A DNA stretch of 64,000 nt from Nipponacmea schrenckii. Lineage: Eukaryota > Mollusca > Gastropoda > Lottiidae. The notes under the pieces were generated by a model, which was not told the origin of the DNA, searched no databases, and saw only the letters and a list, made by a program, of their open reading frames with translations. Shown here piece after piece: positions 20,431-30,944 of this stretch (position 1 is its first letter; the number at the start of each line of letters is the position of its first letter). The position numbers and the translations under genes are program-made. Where the stretch lies: contig CM060200.1 in NCBI GenBank assembly GCA_030562195.1, forward strand, positions 17,918,001 to 17,982,000, given 5' to 3'.

Positions 20431-20696
20431 CATAAACAAATAATACACAAAACGAAAGATAACTTAATATATATCTCCACATAAAATTGTCGTGTAGAAA
20501 AAGTAACCATTTTGATATTTAGTCAAAAACGAATTTAACTTTTAAATTCACATTTTAACCTTCTACAATAAAAACTAAGAAATAAGACTAATCTGGGCTT
20601 CACAAGTTTTAATTGATAAACTCAAGCAATAAACAAATATATGTATGTGATACATAAAATAGACCCCCAATACAACTGGGAGGGGAGTAAAAAAGA

Positions 20697-21553
20697 TTAA
20701 GGAAGTGGTAAATGTGAGGCACAGGATTGTAAGTCCTGTAACTTCTTTTCATCTGTTACATCAAGATATCTAAGAAAAGCGTTGCTTTTCCAAAAACCTA
20801 ATTCCTGAATAGTGGTACCTGGGAGACCACTATTTTGGGCACCCCCTCTACGAAGAGAATGTCCTGAATAGTTACTTGTAAAGCCAACAGATTTAATTAA
20901 TGAATTCAAACGTTCAATAAATCTAGCATAACTCAAAGGTTTTGATAAACTATCACAAAGCAAAGGGGAAGTAACCCTATATAACATAGTACTGTTAATA
21001 TACAAAAGAAGTTTTAAAGCCATAACTGGGCCTAAGGGATGATTATTGAACTCAGGCAATACAACATGGAACTCTCTCTCTCTCTCTCTCTCTAAATTGG
21101 AAGGTTTTTGTTTTAAGATTAATAATGGCTCCTGAGGGGCAAAAGGAGACATCACCTATTAAAAGTAATTTATTAAGACAATTATCTTTAAATAAAAATT
21201 TACCAGGTCTTAAAAGACCAAAAAATCCAATTAGACAACCTACCCAGAATGAGAGATCTGTAATGTTTGACATATTTAGCAAAGGTTTAATCGCCAATAA
21301 CTGGAGTTACTGGAGTAGCACCCTCCTGTCTGTCACCTAGGACACGCCTAATTCCTATTAACACCTGAGTAAATAACCAATTACCAACAAAAGGATTACA
21401 CATCTCATGAAAGGAATGAATATGATTGACAATAGTAATATATGACACTATGGAAGCATATTTTAAGCATTTGACATCTGCAAGGTAAGACACATATAAA
21501 ATGGCATTCATTTTAGATAATTTATAGAGAGAAACTCCTAAAGTAACACACAA
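20697..21553 (-). pseudogene. Tyrosine recombinase of YR element 2
   Basis: The segment 21,297-21,052 has IGFFGLLRPGKFLFKD, holding the first catalytic Arg. The frame 21,155-20,697 contains YSGHSLRRGGAQNSGLPG (HxxR), LGFWKSNAFLRYLDV (Trp and nucleophile Tyr). A CT microsatellite at about 21,071-21,092 lies within the gene and inserts an Arg-Glu run, an expansion that probably disrupted the fold. Key catalytic residues remain. Confidence 0.75.
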
Positions 21554-21631
21554 TTGTTGATAACATCTTATGTGACATATATAAGTCTTTCTGGTTGACT
21601 CTGACCATCCCTTTTTAAGTAAAAACTAGCC

Positions 21632-22255
21632 CTATCTGAAAGCTGTTGGCTTGTTATCTGAACGGCCCCACCTAGAAAAGATAAAAGATGCGGACATGTG
21701 AGTGAATAAGTCTTTGACAGTAAAAGGTATATATCCTAAACTATAAGAAGGCAAATTAGACAAAGCATTATGTAATTGGTTTTCCTCATAAAGTCTAGAA
21801 AAGGCATCAGCCACAATATTTAAGCGTCCTGGGAAATAGCGGGCAAACACAGCAAAATTGCATCTAAATTGCAGCCAAAAAAGGTCCCTTAACCATGACA
21901 TAACTAAGTTATCTCTACAAGTTCCATGTGAAAAAGCTGCTTTTGTTGTCATATTGTCTGTTAAGATTATTACACGCTTATTTTGCAATAAAGCGGCCCA
22001 TCTCTTCAAGGCCAAAACTGAGAGAATCTCCTTAATGTTGATATGTTTGTCTTTAATATCACTATTTGGGAAATCTATTGACCAGTTTACATAGAAGTAG
22101 TCACCCATGAAATATCCTGCTCCACCTTCATTGCATGCATCAGTTTGAATATTAGACACTAGACGAGGATCTAAAAAAGAGCAGGCACCGTTAAAATGTT
22201 CTATGCGAGAAATCCACCATTGAATGTCATCAAAAAATTCCGGTGTTAATACCAT
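21632..22255 (-). pseudogene. RNase H region of YR element 2
   Basis: The frame reads FFDDIQWW, then NIQTDACNEGGAGYF (first Asp), NIKEILSVL (Glu), ILTDNMTTKAAF (second Asp) and PGRLNIVADAFSR. This is the RNase H and connection part of a YR-retrotransposon polymerase. The region is open for 207 codons, in a frame separate from the RT piece upstream. Confidence 0.8.
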
Positions 22256-22320
22256 TTTGTGCCATTGCTTTTTAATTTAATATTGAAATTTATTAATCTG
22301 CGAAGAAATGTTCGTCCTCC

Positions 22321-22891
22321 CTAAATTACTCTACTAGCCCAATTCAATTTTCCTATAGGAGATTCAACTTCTTTTTTAGATGCTCGCTTCTTCTCTAGAA
22401 AACTGAGTAAGAGCATTTTAAAATCGCTCATCTTATCCTCAGGTAAGGATAATGTTAAATCTATGGTGTCTATAATGATGCCCAAAAAACGGAGTTTTTG
22501 GCTAGGTCCTTCTAACGTGTTCCAATTTATTTGAAAACCAAGGTAACGTAACGCTAATATAGTAAGTTGCATAGCTGTATTACACTTGTCATCCAAGTAA
22601 GCAATAACAGTTATACCATAGGTAGTCATAATACGACACACTGCACTACTAAGTTTTTGAAAAATTTGAGGGCATTTAGCACAGCCAAAAGGAAGCTTTG
22701 TGTCAACTAGAAAAGTTGCCCTCAAATTTCCAACACAAACCAGTAAGACACTGATCAGATGAATGAATTTTTACACTCCGATAGGCACTTGATAGATCAA
22801 TTCTTGCCAAAAAAGAATTTGATTTAATAAATTTACAAGCAACATTGAGATCCATGTATGAACACGACTTGTCATTCACTAAACTAATCAA
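22321..22891 (-). pseudogene. Reverse transcriptase of YR element 2
   Basis: Two overlapping frames carry FLARIDLSSAYRSVKIHSSD (motif A Asp) and then LPFGCAKCPQIFQKLSSAVC and VIAYLDDKCN (catalytic YLDD), followed by LRFLGIIIDT. A frameshift at about 22,703-22,725 separates motif A from the rest. Upstream, around 22,900-23,030, further RT and linker residues can be read with more shifts. Confidence 0.78.
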
Positions 22892-23441
22892 TGAATTGTT
22901 AATTGGTAAACTTGTATCATGGATAAAGTCTCATCTTTCCATTTGACTTTTTGATGGCTCCTAAAGACGAGACAACTTTAGGTTTATTGTTGACAATCAC
23001 ACAATTTCTATTTTTATTTCTTCTATAATATGTTTTTCTACTGAGCTCTTATGATTTAAACCAGATGTATGATTCTTGCAAAACACGCCAGGCAAACGAT
23101 CGGGCAAGTCTGTTATTTTGAATCCATTGAGAACACGATTGAGGATATATGCTTTGTTAGGATCAAGTTCTGGTAGTAAATTATCCCATGCCTGATACTT
23201 GAGCTCAGCTGAAAATACCGCTGTACTAGTTAGGTTGGTTGGATGTGTCCTGACCTGTCATGTTTTTTGACTGTGTGGTAGTATTGGATTGTCCAGTCGA
23301 GGCTGTATGGCGAGATGCTAAAACATATTGAGCAATTGTGTGCTAGACGACATTTCTCTTCCATCAGGTAGAAAGGGGCCTTTTTTTGTCTCTCACGAGT
23401 TGAACTTGCAGTGAAATTTGATGAACCTTTATCTAACTATT

Positions 23442-23715
23442 TCAATGCAGCTGTTGTGGCATTTTGTTACTTAGGAATGAGATGAAAGTCTCTGATTTCA
23501 CTGAGTACTTCTCCCCACGAAAATAATTCAGCAGCTTGGCGTTCACGGTATTCCTTATCATACAGTCATATACTCTGCCAAACATTTTTGCTGCCAGACG
23601 AAAAACACTCTGCATATACTTCAAATAACCGCTGTTGTCTGATAGCTTTAAGGAAAACATTATTTGCAGACTTGCAAAGGCCCATTGTTCCATGGTTGTT
23701 GTTGTTGAGGTGTCA

Positions 23716-23747
<32 letters not shown>

Positions 23748-23774
23748 ATGTATTCGATAGTTAGGTTTGAGCAC
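23442..23774 (-). pseudogene. Gag-like fragment of YR element 2
   Basis: The open frame includes SGYLKYMQSVFRLAAKMFGRVYD, shown here in two parts: SGYLKYMQSVFRLAAK and MFGRVYD. The LKYMQ...LA...YD pattern resembles the capsid-like part of YR-retroelement gag proteins. Its N-terminus is a Gln-Arg run encoded by a CGTTGT microsatellite (23,707-23,760), which is unlikely to be original. Assignment is tentative. Confidence 0.4.
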
Positions 23775-23779
23775 CGTGA

Positions 23780-24105
23780 CTTTAAGCTAAATATAAAATA
23801 CTAAAATCTCTGAAAATAATGGGTTTTTTTTTAATAAATTCCAAATTCCAATACATGATCATTAGATCATATAAAATGAAGAACTGTGGTTTGTTTATTT
23901 AACCTTGTTATTTAATATTAATTGAGTGGCAAATTAGAAATTTACCCGAGTTGTTGGTCTTGCATACGTTCACAAAGTTCCATTCGTATATACTTTTATC
24001 ATAGTTGCAGATCATGTTTTTTCCTAACCCAATTTTAAGCCTTATCCATCTATATTGAATGTTAACCTTGTATATTTCCCCTTGGTTGGTTGGTAGATGT
24101 TAACT
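23780..24105. other. AT-rich non-coding stretch
   Basis: No gene, RNA or repeat was recognised between the gag-like fragment and the telomere-like tract. Confidence 0.5.
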
Positions 24106-24143
24106 AGGATTAGGGTTAGGTAGGGTTAGGTTAGGGTTAGGGG
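24106..24143 (+). repeat. Interstitial TTAGGG-type tract, left part
   Basis: Several imperfect copies of TTAGGG or TTAGGT occur in a row (TTAGGGTTAGGTAGGG...). TTAGGG is the telomere repeat of most animals, including molluscs. It is far too short and degenerate to be a chromosome end. Confidence 0.75.
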
Positions 24144-24187
24144 ACTACTATCTCGTAGTTCCGGGAAAGCACGGGCCTAGGAATCAG

Positions 24188-24306
24188 ATCTAATTTTTAT
24201 TTCCTCATTTCCTCGCACCGATCGGGATTCGAACCCACGGCACCTAGTCGCCTAGCAGACGACAGTCCAACTCGTTAACCACTGAGCCATTCACCACCCT
24301 AAAAAA
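24188..24306 (-). mobile_element. tRNA-derived SINE between telomere-like tracts
   Basis: On the minus strand the sequence has an A box (TGGCTCAGTGGTTAACGAG) and a B box (GGTTCGAATCCC), the two parts of an RNA polymerase III promoter, spaced as in a tRNA. It then has CGATCGGTGCGAGG and an A-rich tail. The anticodon arm is not a normal tRNA, so it is a SINE head. A decayed copy lies at 12.1 kb. Confidence 0.75.
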
Positions 24307-24309
24307 GTG

Positions 24310-24347
24310 GTTAGGTAGGGTTAGGGTTAGGGTAGGGTTAGGGTTAA
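24310..24347 (+). repeat. Interstitial TTAGGG-type tract, right part
   Basis: Five to six imperfect TTAGGG units follow the SINE in the same orientation as the left tract, suggesting one tract split by the SINE insertion plus a short flanking segment. Confidence 0.75.
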
Positions 24348-25269
24348 CTGTCGCTTCCAGCAAATGGTGATATCGCAAACTAGGTACTAGTAATTGTTGG
24401 TATTGTTGGTATTCGTAGTAGTTGGATTGGTGCAAATTGAATGATTCTGTGCTGTTGGTTCGGTTGTTTATAAAATGCTGGTCGGGTCGAATGACATGGC
24501 GGTGAAACTCTGCCCTGAATGGTGTGACGTGAGTTACCCGATCATCTTCATTCTCCCAAACTCGTTCTGATCATGGTTGTTCTTGTTGATTGGTGTTTAT
24601 ATTTCCCCTAAATTATAGATCCTATCCTATAGCCAATCTTGTTTTCCTACTTTAATCGTCGATCCTCACTAGTCCACGTATGTACTCCACGTACAACATA
24701 TCCTGCTTTCTTTCCTTTTGATTAAATCATCTATCTAAAGTCAACACAATCTCAAACTGCCCGGTCGGGCTATCTTTGTCTCTAGCTTGGTTCGTGCTGG
24801 AGGACGAACGGAATTCCTGTGTGATAACGACTCATGTCTGTACTTCTGCACATTTTCTTCCATATATTTACATACATCATTAATCTTGGTATAATTTGAA
24901 CTATTTATTCTGAATATAATATATATATTATAATGCTGATTTATTTATCATTTCGTCTATTTATTTATATTTTGATAAATTGTAGGTCTATTTGGTAACG
25001 GATTAACATAAGCCCGCTTGTTTCCGAAACCTTTTATATGCTATGTAAATAATTATATGTATAGTAGAATTAAAATATTTTTTTAAAAGAAAAAGCATTA
25101 GCTTTGATTTTTTTTTTACAGAAAAAAGCACTAATTGTATAAATCATTAAAATAAGTTTGAAAATCTTTTTATATATAATTATAATGTTTTTGATAATAA
25201 CATATTCGCATACTGCGTCTTTAATTAATCTATACTTAAACCATCAAGCAGATACTGACACGGTAACAG
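24348..25269. other. AT-rich non-coding stretch before the inverted duplication
   Basis: No coding or structured feature was recognised. It includes a short ATTGTTGGT repeat and long A/T runs. Similarity to the right arm starts only at about 25,270. Confidence 0.45.
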
Positions 25270-25784
25270 GAAAGGCAATAAGTATAATATATATATATAT
25301 ATATAAGATCGTCAAGTCATAATTTACAAATAGAAAGAGGTCGATGTGACAAAATTAAACGTGAAGACAGGATATGTATATTATACTGCAATTTATTCGA
25401 TGACGATTTGATTTTAATTTGTCCATTTTATGTCAATTAAGAGTTCGGTATATTAAAAAATACTACTTTAATAAACCTAGTGTTTTAAACTGATACAATT
25501 CTTTAATGTCCATAACATCAGCGAACTGATCAATTTGGGGAAATATTTATTTATGCAACTAGAAAACGAGATAAGATATCTAGTTAATATGCACTAATAC
25601 AACGTGTGTATATGTTATAATGTTTTTTTATTGATAATATCATAATGTCATAGCAACCTCAAGACGTCATGTCTTTCTTCTTTGTATGTATATTATATTG
25701 TAAATATGTAAATATTTATTTGTATTTTATGAACCATTTGAATTTGAATTTGAATTTGAGTCACCATTACTTTAAACTACCCTC

Positions 25785-26290
25785 TTCAACTAGCTAGCAG
25801 ATTGTAACACGAACGCAGTGAGTCGCCATTGATCTAAACTAACCTGTACAACTAACTAGCAGATTGTAACACGAACGCAGTGAAACGCCATTGATCTAAA
25901 CTATCCTCTCAACTTACTAGCAGATTGTAACACGAACGCAGTGAAACGCCATTGATCTAAACTACCCTCTCAACTAACTAGCAGATTGTAACACGAACGC
26001 AGTGAAACGCCATTGATCTAAACTAACTTGTACAACTAACTAGCAGATTGTAACACGAACGCAGTGAAACGCCATTGATCTAAACTAACCTGTACAACTA
26101 ACTAGCAGATTGTAACACGAACGCAGTGAAACGCCATTGATCTAAACTACCCTCTCAACTAACTAGCAGATTGTAACACGAACGCAGTGAAACGCCATTG
26201 ATCTAAACTAACCTGTACAACTAACTAGCAGATTGTAACACGATAGCAGTTAGCTACCATTGATCTAAACTATCCTGTACAGCTAGCTAT
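25785..26290. repeat. About 61-bp minisatellite, eight units
   Basis: The motif CAGATTGTAACACGAACGCAG recurs at about 25,799, 25,861, 25,922, 25,983, 26,045, 26,107, 26,167 and 26,229. The right arm has only about two degenerate units at 63,300-63,420, so the expansion followed the duplication or was lost there. Confidence 0.88.
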
Positions 26291-26625
26291 CAAATAGCAA
26301 TGAACCGCCATTTATCTACCCTATCCAAACAATTTATCTTCTCTAAACTAATCCACTTCAACTAGTGTTAGGGTAAGGGTTACTTACCCCTAGATTGATG
26401 GAATAAATAAAATAGCCAAAAATGTGAAACAAAATTAGTCCCGATGAGAGATAGCTTAACCTCAAACATCTAGCCATAATTGTAAGATACAACCAGGAGC
26501 ATCGACATTGTTAGTAGTGTGAAGCGACCTTTAATTCACTCCAGCTCTATCACGATGATCAGATACAAACTACATGTAATTATATTATGTTAAACGTTCA
26601 TAAAAACAGTCTTTACGTTGTTCTT

Positions 26626-27025
26626 TCAGTTGAAATACCATGTTGTCATGCTATCGATATTATCCTGTTGTGGATTGAATAAATGTTGAATACAGATGCT
26701 AATGTATTTGCAATATTCAGGTTGCAGAAAAAATATCCAAGACAATCCAAGACAATCCCAGAACAATCCCAGGACAATCCCAGCGTTATACAATTGATTC
26801 GAATTACTGTAAGGAGTAAAAGAAAAGAAACGGTGTAACACACCTGCTTAAGATTGACCCGTATTTACCCATGCAGTTTGAAATTCCCCCTTTTTACAAT
26901 TTGATAACTGGTGGTGTGAACACACTGGACTATTCCCTGGTCTGTAATCTGAACCCATTCCAATCTTAATAGAAATATCACTTGTCCTTTACGACTAGGT
27001 AGATATTCCATTCGCTTACTTAAAG
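26626..27025 (-). CDS. Possible two-exon membrane-protein fragment in left arm
   Basis: Exon A (27,025-26,869) has acceptor TTTTCATTTTCAG and donor GTAAAT and reads ALSKRMEYLPS, LLRLEWVQITDQGIVQCV and FKLHG. Exon B (26,806-26,626) has acceptor ACTCCTTACAG, joins in the correct phase, and reads SNQLYNAGIVLGLFWDCLG, SWIFF and a polar end with a stop. The first part looks loosely like the end of an Ig-type domain and the second like a membrane segment. However, the membrane part is encoded by a short GGGATTGTTCT repeat and could be fortuitous. Upstream exons were not found. In the right arm both inner splice sites are lost. Confidence 0.35.
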
Positions 27026-27204
27026 CTGAAAATGAAAATAAGGGCGATATCGAGGGGATAAAGAATTCGAAAAATATGTCAAACGTATGAAACATGCCTT
27101 TATAATTTATTCACTCTGCTGAACTTTTATAACACTGACGTCGTTATCTATAAATCTGATAATTTTATAATAATATATTTTAATATCCAAGGTAATCTAG
27201 ACGT

Positions 27205-27905
27205 CAACGACAAATTCATATCACAAGGAGAAAACTGACATATACCTATCAAAACTATTATTCATATCACAAGGAGAATACTGATATATACCTATCAAAA
27301 CTATTATTCATATCACAAGGAGAAAACTGACATATACCTATCAAAACTATTATTCATATCACAAGGAGAATACTGATATACACCTATCAAAACTATTATT
27401 CATATCACAAGGAGAAAACTGATATATACCTATTAAAACTATTATTCATATCACAAGGAGAAAACTGATATATACCTATCAAAACTATTATTCATATCAC
27501 AAGGAGAAAACTGATATATACCTATCAAAACTATTATTCATATCACAAGGAGAAAACTGATATATACCTATCAAAACTATTATTCATATCACAAGGAGAA
27601 AACTGATATATACCTATCAAAACTATTATTCATATCACAAGGAGAATACTGATATATACCTATCAAAACTATTATTTATATCACAAGGAGAAAACTGATA
27701 TATACCTATCAAAACTATTATTCATATCACAAGGAGAATACTGATATATACCTATCAAAACTATTATTCATATCACAAGGAAATAACTGAATATTACCTT
27801 ATCAAAACTATTATTCACATCACAAGGAGAATACTGATATATACCTATCAAAACTATTAATTCATATCACAAGGAGAAAACTGATATATACCTATCAAAA
27901 CTATT
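27205..27905. repeat. About 46-bp minisatellite, about 15 units
   Basis: The unit contains TATCACAAGGAGAAAACTGA and ACCTATCAAAACTATT. The right arm carries about seven inverted units at 62,105-62,420. Confidence 0.9.
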
Positions 27906-28084
27906 AATAAACATATTGAGATTTTAAATTGATATAACACAAAATATATTCTTTACAAGTAGAATACTATTAATATACCTGTTCTTAATAAACATATCAC
28001 AGGTCAGACTTATATGGATACCTATCTAAAACTATTGTTCATTATCATTTAGGTGTAATAAAACACGAAACTAAGTATTGTTCT

Positions 28085-29190
28085 TTCATGCAAATAACAC
28101 ACACTAAACTACGTATGGTTCTTACATAGAAATAACAGACACCGAAACTACGTATGGTTCTTACATAGAAATAACACACACGTAAACTACGTATGGTTCT
28201 TACATAGAAATAACACACACGAAACTACGTATGGTTCTTACATAGAAATAACACACACGAAACTACGTATGGTTCTTATATAGAAATAACACACACGAAA
28301 CTATGTATGGTTCTTATATAGAAATAACACACACGAAACTATGTATGGTTCTTATATAGAAATAATTACACACGAAACTACTGTATGGTTCTTATATAGG
28401 AATAACACATTAGAAACTAAGTTTATGTTCTTTTTAAATACATACACGAAGACTACGTAATGTGTTCTGTAAACATACGAAATATACTTCATACCTGTAA
28501 AACCACGTATGTGTAATTTATTTCCATGTAAGAAACATACGTAGTGTGGTGTATGTTAGTTTCCTGTAAGAACCATACGTACAGAATACGTAGTGTAGTG
28601 TTAGTTTCCTGTAAGAACCATACGTAGTGTGGTGTATGTTAGTTTCCTGTAAGAACCATACGTATTGTGGTGTTAGTTTCCTGTAAGAGCCATACGTAGT
28701 TTTATGTTAGTTTCCTGTAAGAACCATACGTAGTGTGGTGTATGTTAGTTTCCTGTAAGAACCATACGTAGTGTGGTGTATGTTAGTTTCCTGTAAGAAC
28801 CATACGTAGTGTGGTGTATGTTAGTTTCCTGTAAGAACCATACGTAGTGTGGTGTATGTTAGTTTCCTGTAAGAACCATACGTAGTGTGTAGTTAGTTTC
28901 CTGTAAGACCATACGTAGTGTATGTTAGTTTCCTGTAAGAACCATACGTAGTGTGAGTGTATGTTAGTTTCCTGTAAGAACCATACGTAGTGTGGTGTAT
29001 GTTAGTTTCCTGTAAGAACCATACGTAGTGTAGTGTTAGTTTCCTGTAAGAACCATACGTAGTGTATGTTAGTTTCCTGTAAGAACCATACGTAGTGTGG
29101 TGTATGTTAGTTTCCTGTAAGAACCATACGTAGTGTGGTGTATGTTAGTTTCCTGTAAGAACCATACGTAACTCAGTATGTTCCTGATGT
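28085..29190. repeat. Two head-to-head minisatellite arrays (about 39 bp)
   Basis: From 28,085 to 28,435 the unit reads ACTACGTATGGTTCTTACAT. From 28,510 to 29,170 it reads GTAAGAACCATACGTAGTGT, the reverse complement of the same core. The two arrays could therefore pair as a very long hairpin. The end GTAAGAACCATACGTAACTC at 29,160 matches the terminal inverted repeat of a foldback element found in the right arm (57,600-58,733), so the array core derives from that element's end. Confidence 0.85.
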
Positions 29191-29819
29191 ATTTATATTG
29201 TTTAAACAATCCCTAAGGGTGTGTCTAGACTCCAACACATACTGTGTTTAATTACACCAGAAAAAACTATTGAATCTCGGTATCTACCGTAAATAAATGT
29301 ATCTGTGAATAAAAGAGAAGGAAATAAAGTCAATTGAGATATCAGTAGTTATTTGTATGTGATATAATTATAGCAACAGCTGAATGACATGTATTGGAAT
29401 AAACACACTCAATAAATGATGACGCCTCTATCATATTAAATTATCAACACCATTTTGTAACATGTTGTGATGGTAACGTACCACCACCACCTATTAATAT
29501 TTAGAAAATGGTGTTGCAACAGTATTTTCGTTATTGGGATAATACTTTCTTGGTTTAGCGATTCTAGTGCTGAAAATTGGCAATAACAAAAACACGACTT
29601 ATTCATATGTTTGAGGTGGTTGAAAGTCACTAAGATTCTATGATCAAACCAATCAACCAAGTAGAACCAGTTTCTAGATATCATTGATAACTGTTCTACT
29701 TCGGGTTATATCCATTGATTGGTTGAAAAAGCTTTGTTGAAACGGGACCTAAGCTCGACATATAGTTACTAATGGAAGAGAAGACATTTGTATTGTATTG
29801 TACTGCATTAAGTAATTTT

Positions 29820-30180
29820 TAGTGACATTATTTAGGCAGGTCAAATTGTAAATATTAAGTTTGTCAACCTTAATGCGGAGTAGGGCCTTAAATATCCCAT
29901 GTATCTTGTATAACAATAGTGTTTATAATGTAAAACGACCTGTCAATACACCATACATTGTCAAGTATACACACACACAATATACACCTTGAATCGGAAA
30001 TTAACATACAGACTTTAAAATTGGAAACATAAACAGGTGCGCGGTGCCACGAAGTTATTTTCATCGATACCAACATTTCTCTGGAATATTGATCAGTGAT
30101 ATTCAACTGTGATATTTCATCTAACTGTTAGTACCTTCTTTTTTATTTGTTTTTTTATTTATTTCAGTGTGTTTTTATTT
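29820..30180. other. Segment almost identical between the two arms
   Basis: Compared with 56,060-56,400 in reverse complement, I count only about three or four differences in 360 bp, while neighbouring blocks differ by many substitutions and indels. A 72-codon minus frame (29,888-30,106) is kept with a silent third-base change in the core, but it has no recognisable domain. Confidence 0.6.
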
Positions 30181-30944
30181 TGGATGCGACGATTTATTTT
30201 TAAATCTGAAAAAATGAGTGTTTCTTACGATATTTAAACATTGAATAAATTTAAGTTTTCGTAGAATGTTAATACTTGTACCTCCACTCATAAAAATGAT
30301 TTAAAATGAGTAATATTATGTGTATGGAAAATCTTGAAGCTGTATTTATGACACTTTAATATTTAGAATTGAAATTTAAAACATTCATACCTACCATCAC
30401 ACTAAGTTATACAGATATATAGATATCTACATACCAGGACAGACTAATATCCAATAAGAGTGCATGTATACAAGGATATATATGTAGTAACTACACACGA
30501 TTTCGTTATTGTCCCACTGTGTCGTGATATTTTCGTTAGATATTGTAGATATCTAACAATATCCAAAAAGATACATATGATTATTGAAAAACGCTTAATA
30601 AATTGATTAAGCGTTTACAAAAAATGACTTAGTTTTGTGAGTTTTACAGATTTTAGGAAAAATTTATGATACCAGGTAAGTTCAATGATGTATATATACT
30701 CATATTGACCTTCTTGAGAACTCATGTTTAATGTTCATGAAAAGACGCAGTATCAATTTAGATATCTCCCGCGTCTGTCTTTAATATCCGACACTACGTT
30801 ATTATAATAGGTTGTTCAACTTCTTTTCATTATTCTTATGTTTCTCTTGAAACAAAATCTAAAAAATAATGTTTATTTGAATAATCTTTTATTAAAAATA
30901 ATAAAGTTAAAAATTCACATGACTAAGCTATATGGAAACCTTAT

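Larger units (their letters stand above)
20697..23774 (-). mobile_element. DIRS/Ngaro-type tyrosine-recombinase retrotransposon, element 2
   Basis: A second, more degraded YR element on the minus strand has a gag-like piece (23,774-23,442), a linker (about 23,230-23,000), RT (22,891-22,321), RNase H (22,255-21,632) and tyrosine recombinase (21,553-20,697). The sequence differs clearly from element 1, so this is another family. Several frames are needed to read it. The linker reads AYILNRVLNGFKITDLPDRLPG, equivalent to LLDGFKFGF in element 1. Confidence 0.8.

Noticed and set aside
24106..24347. Chromosome end
   Set aside because: The TTAGGG tracts are about 38 bp, degenerate and embedded in unique sequence on both sides.
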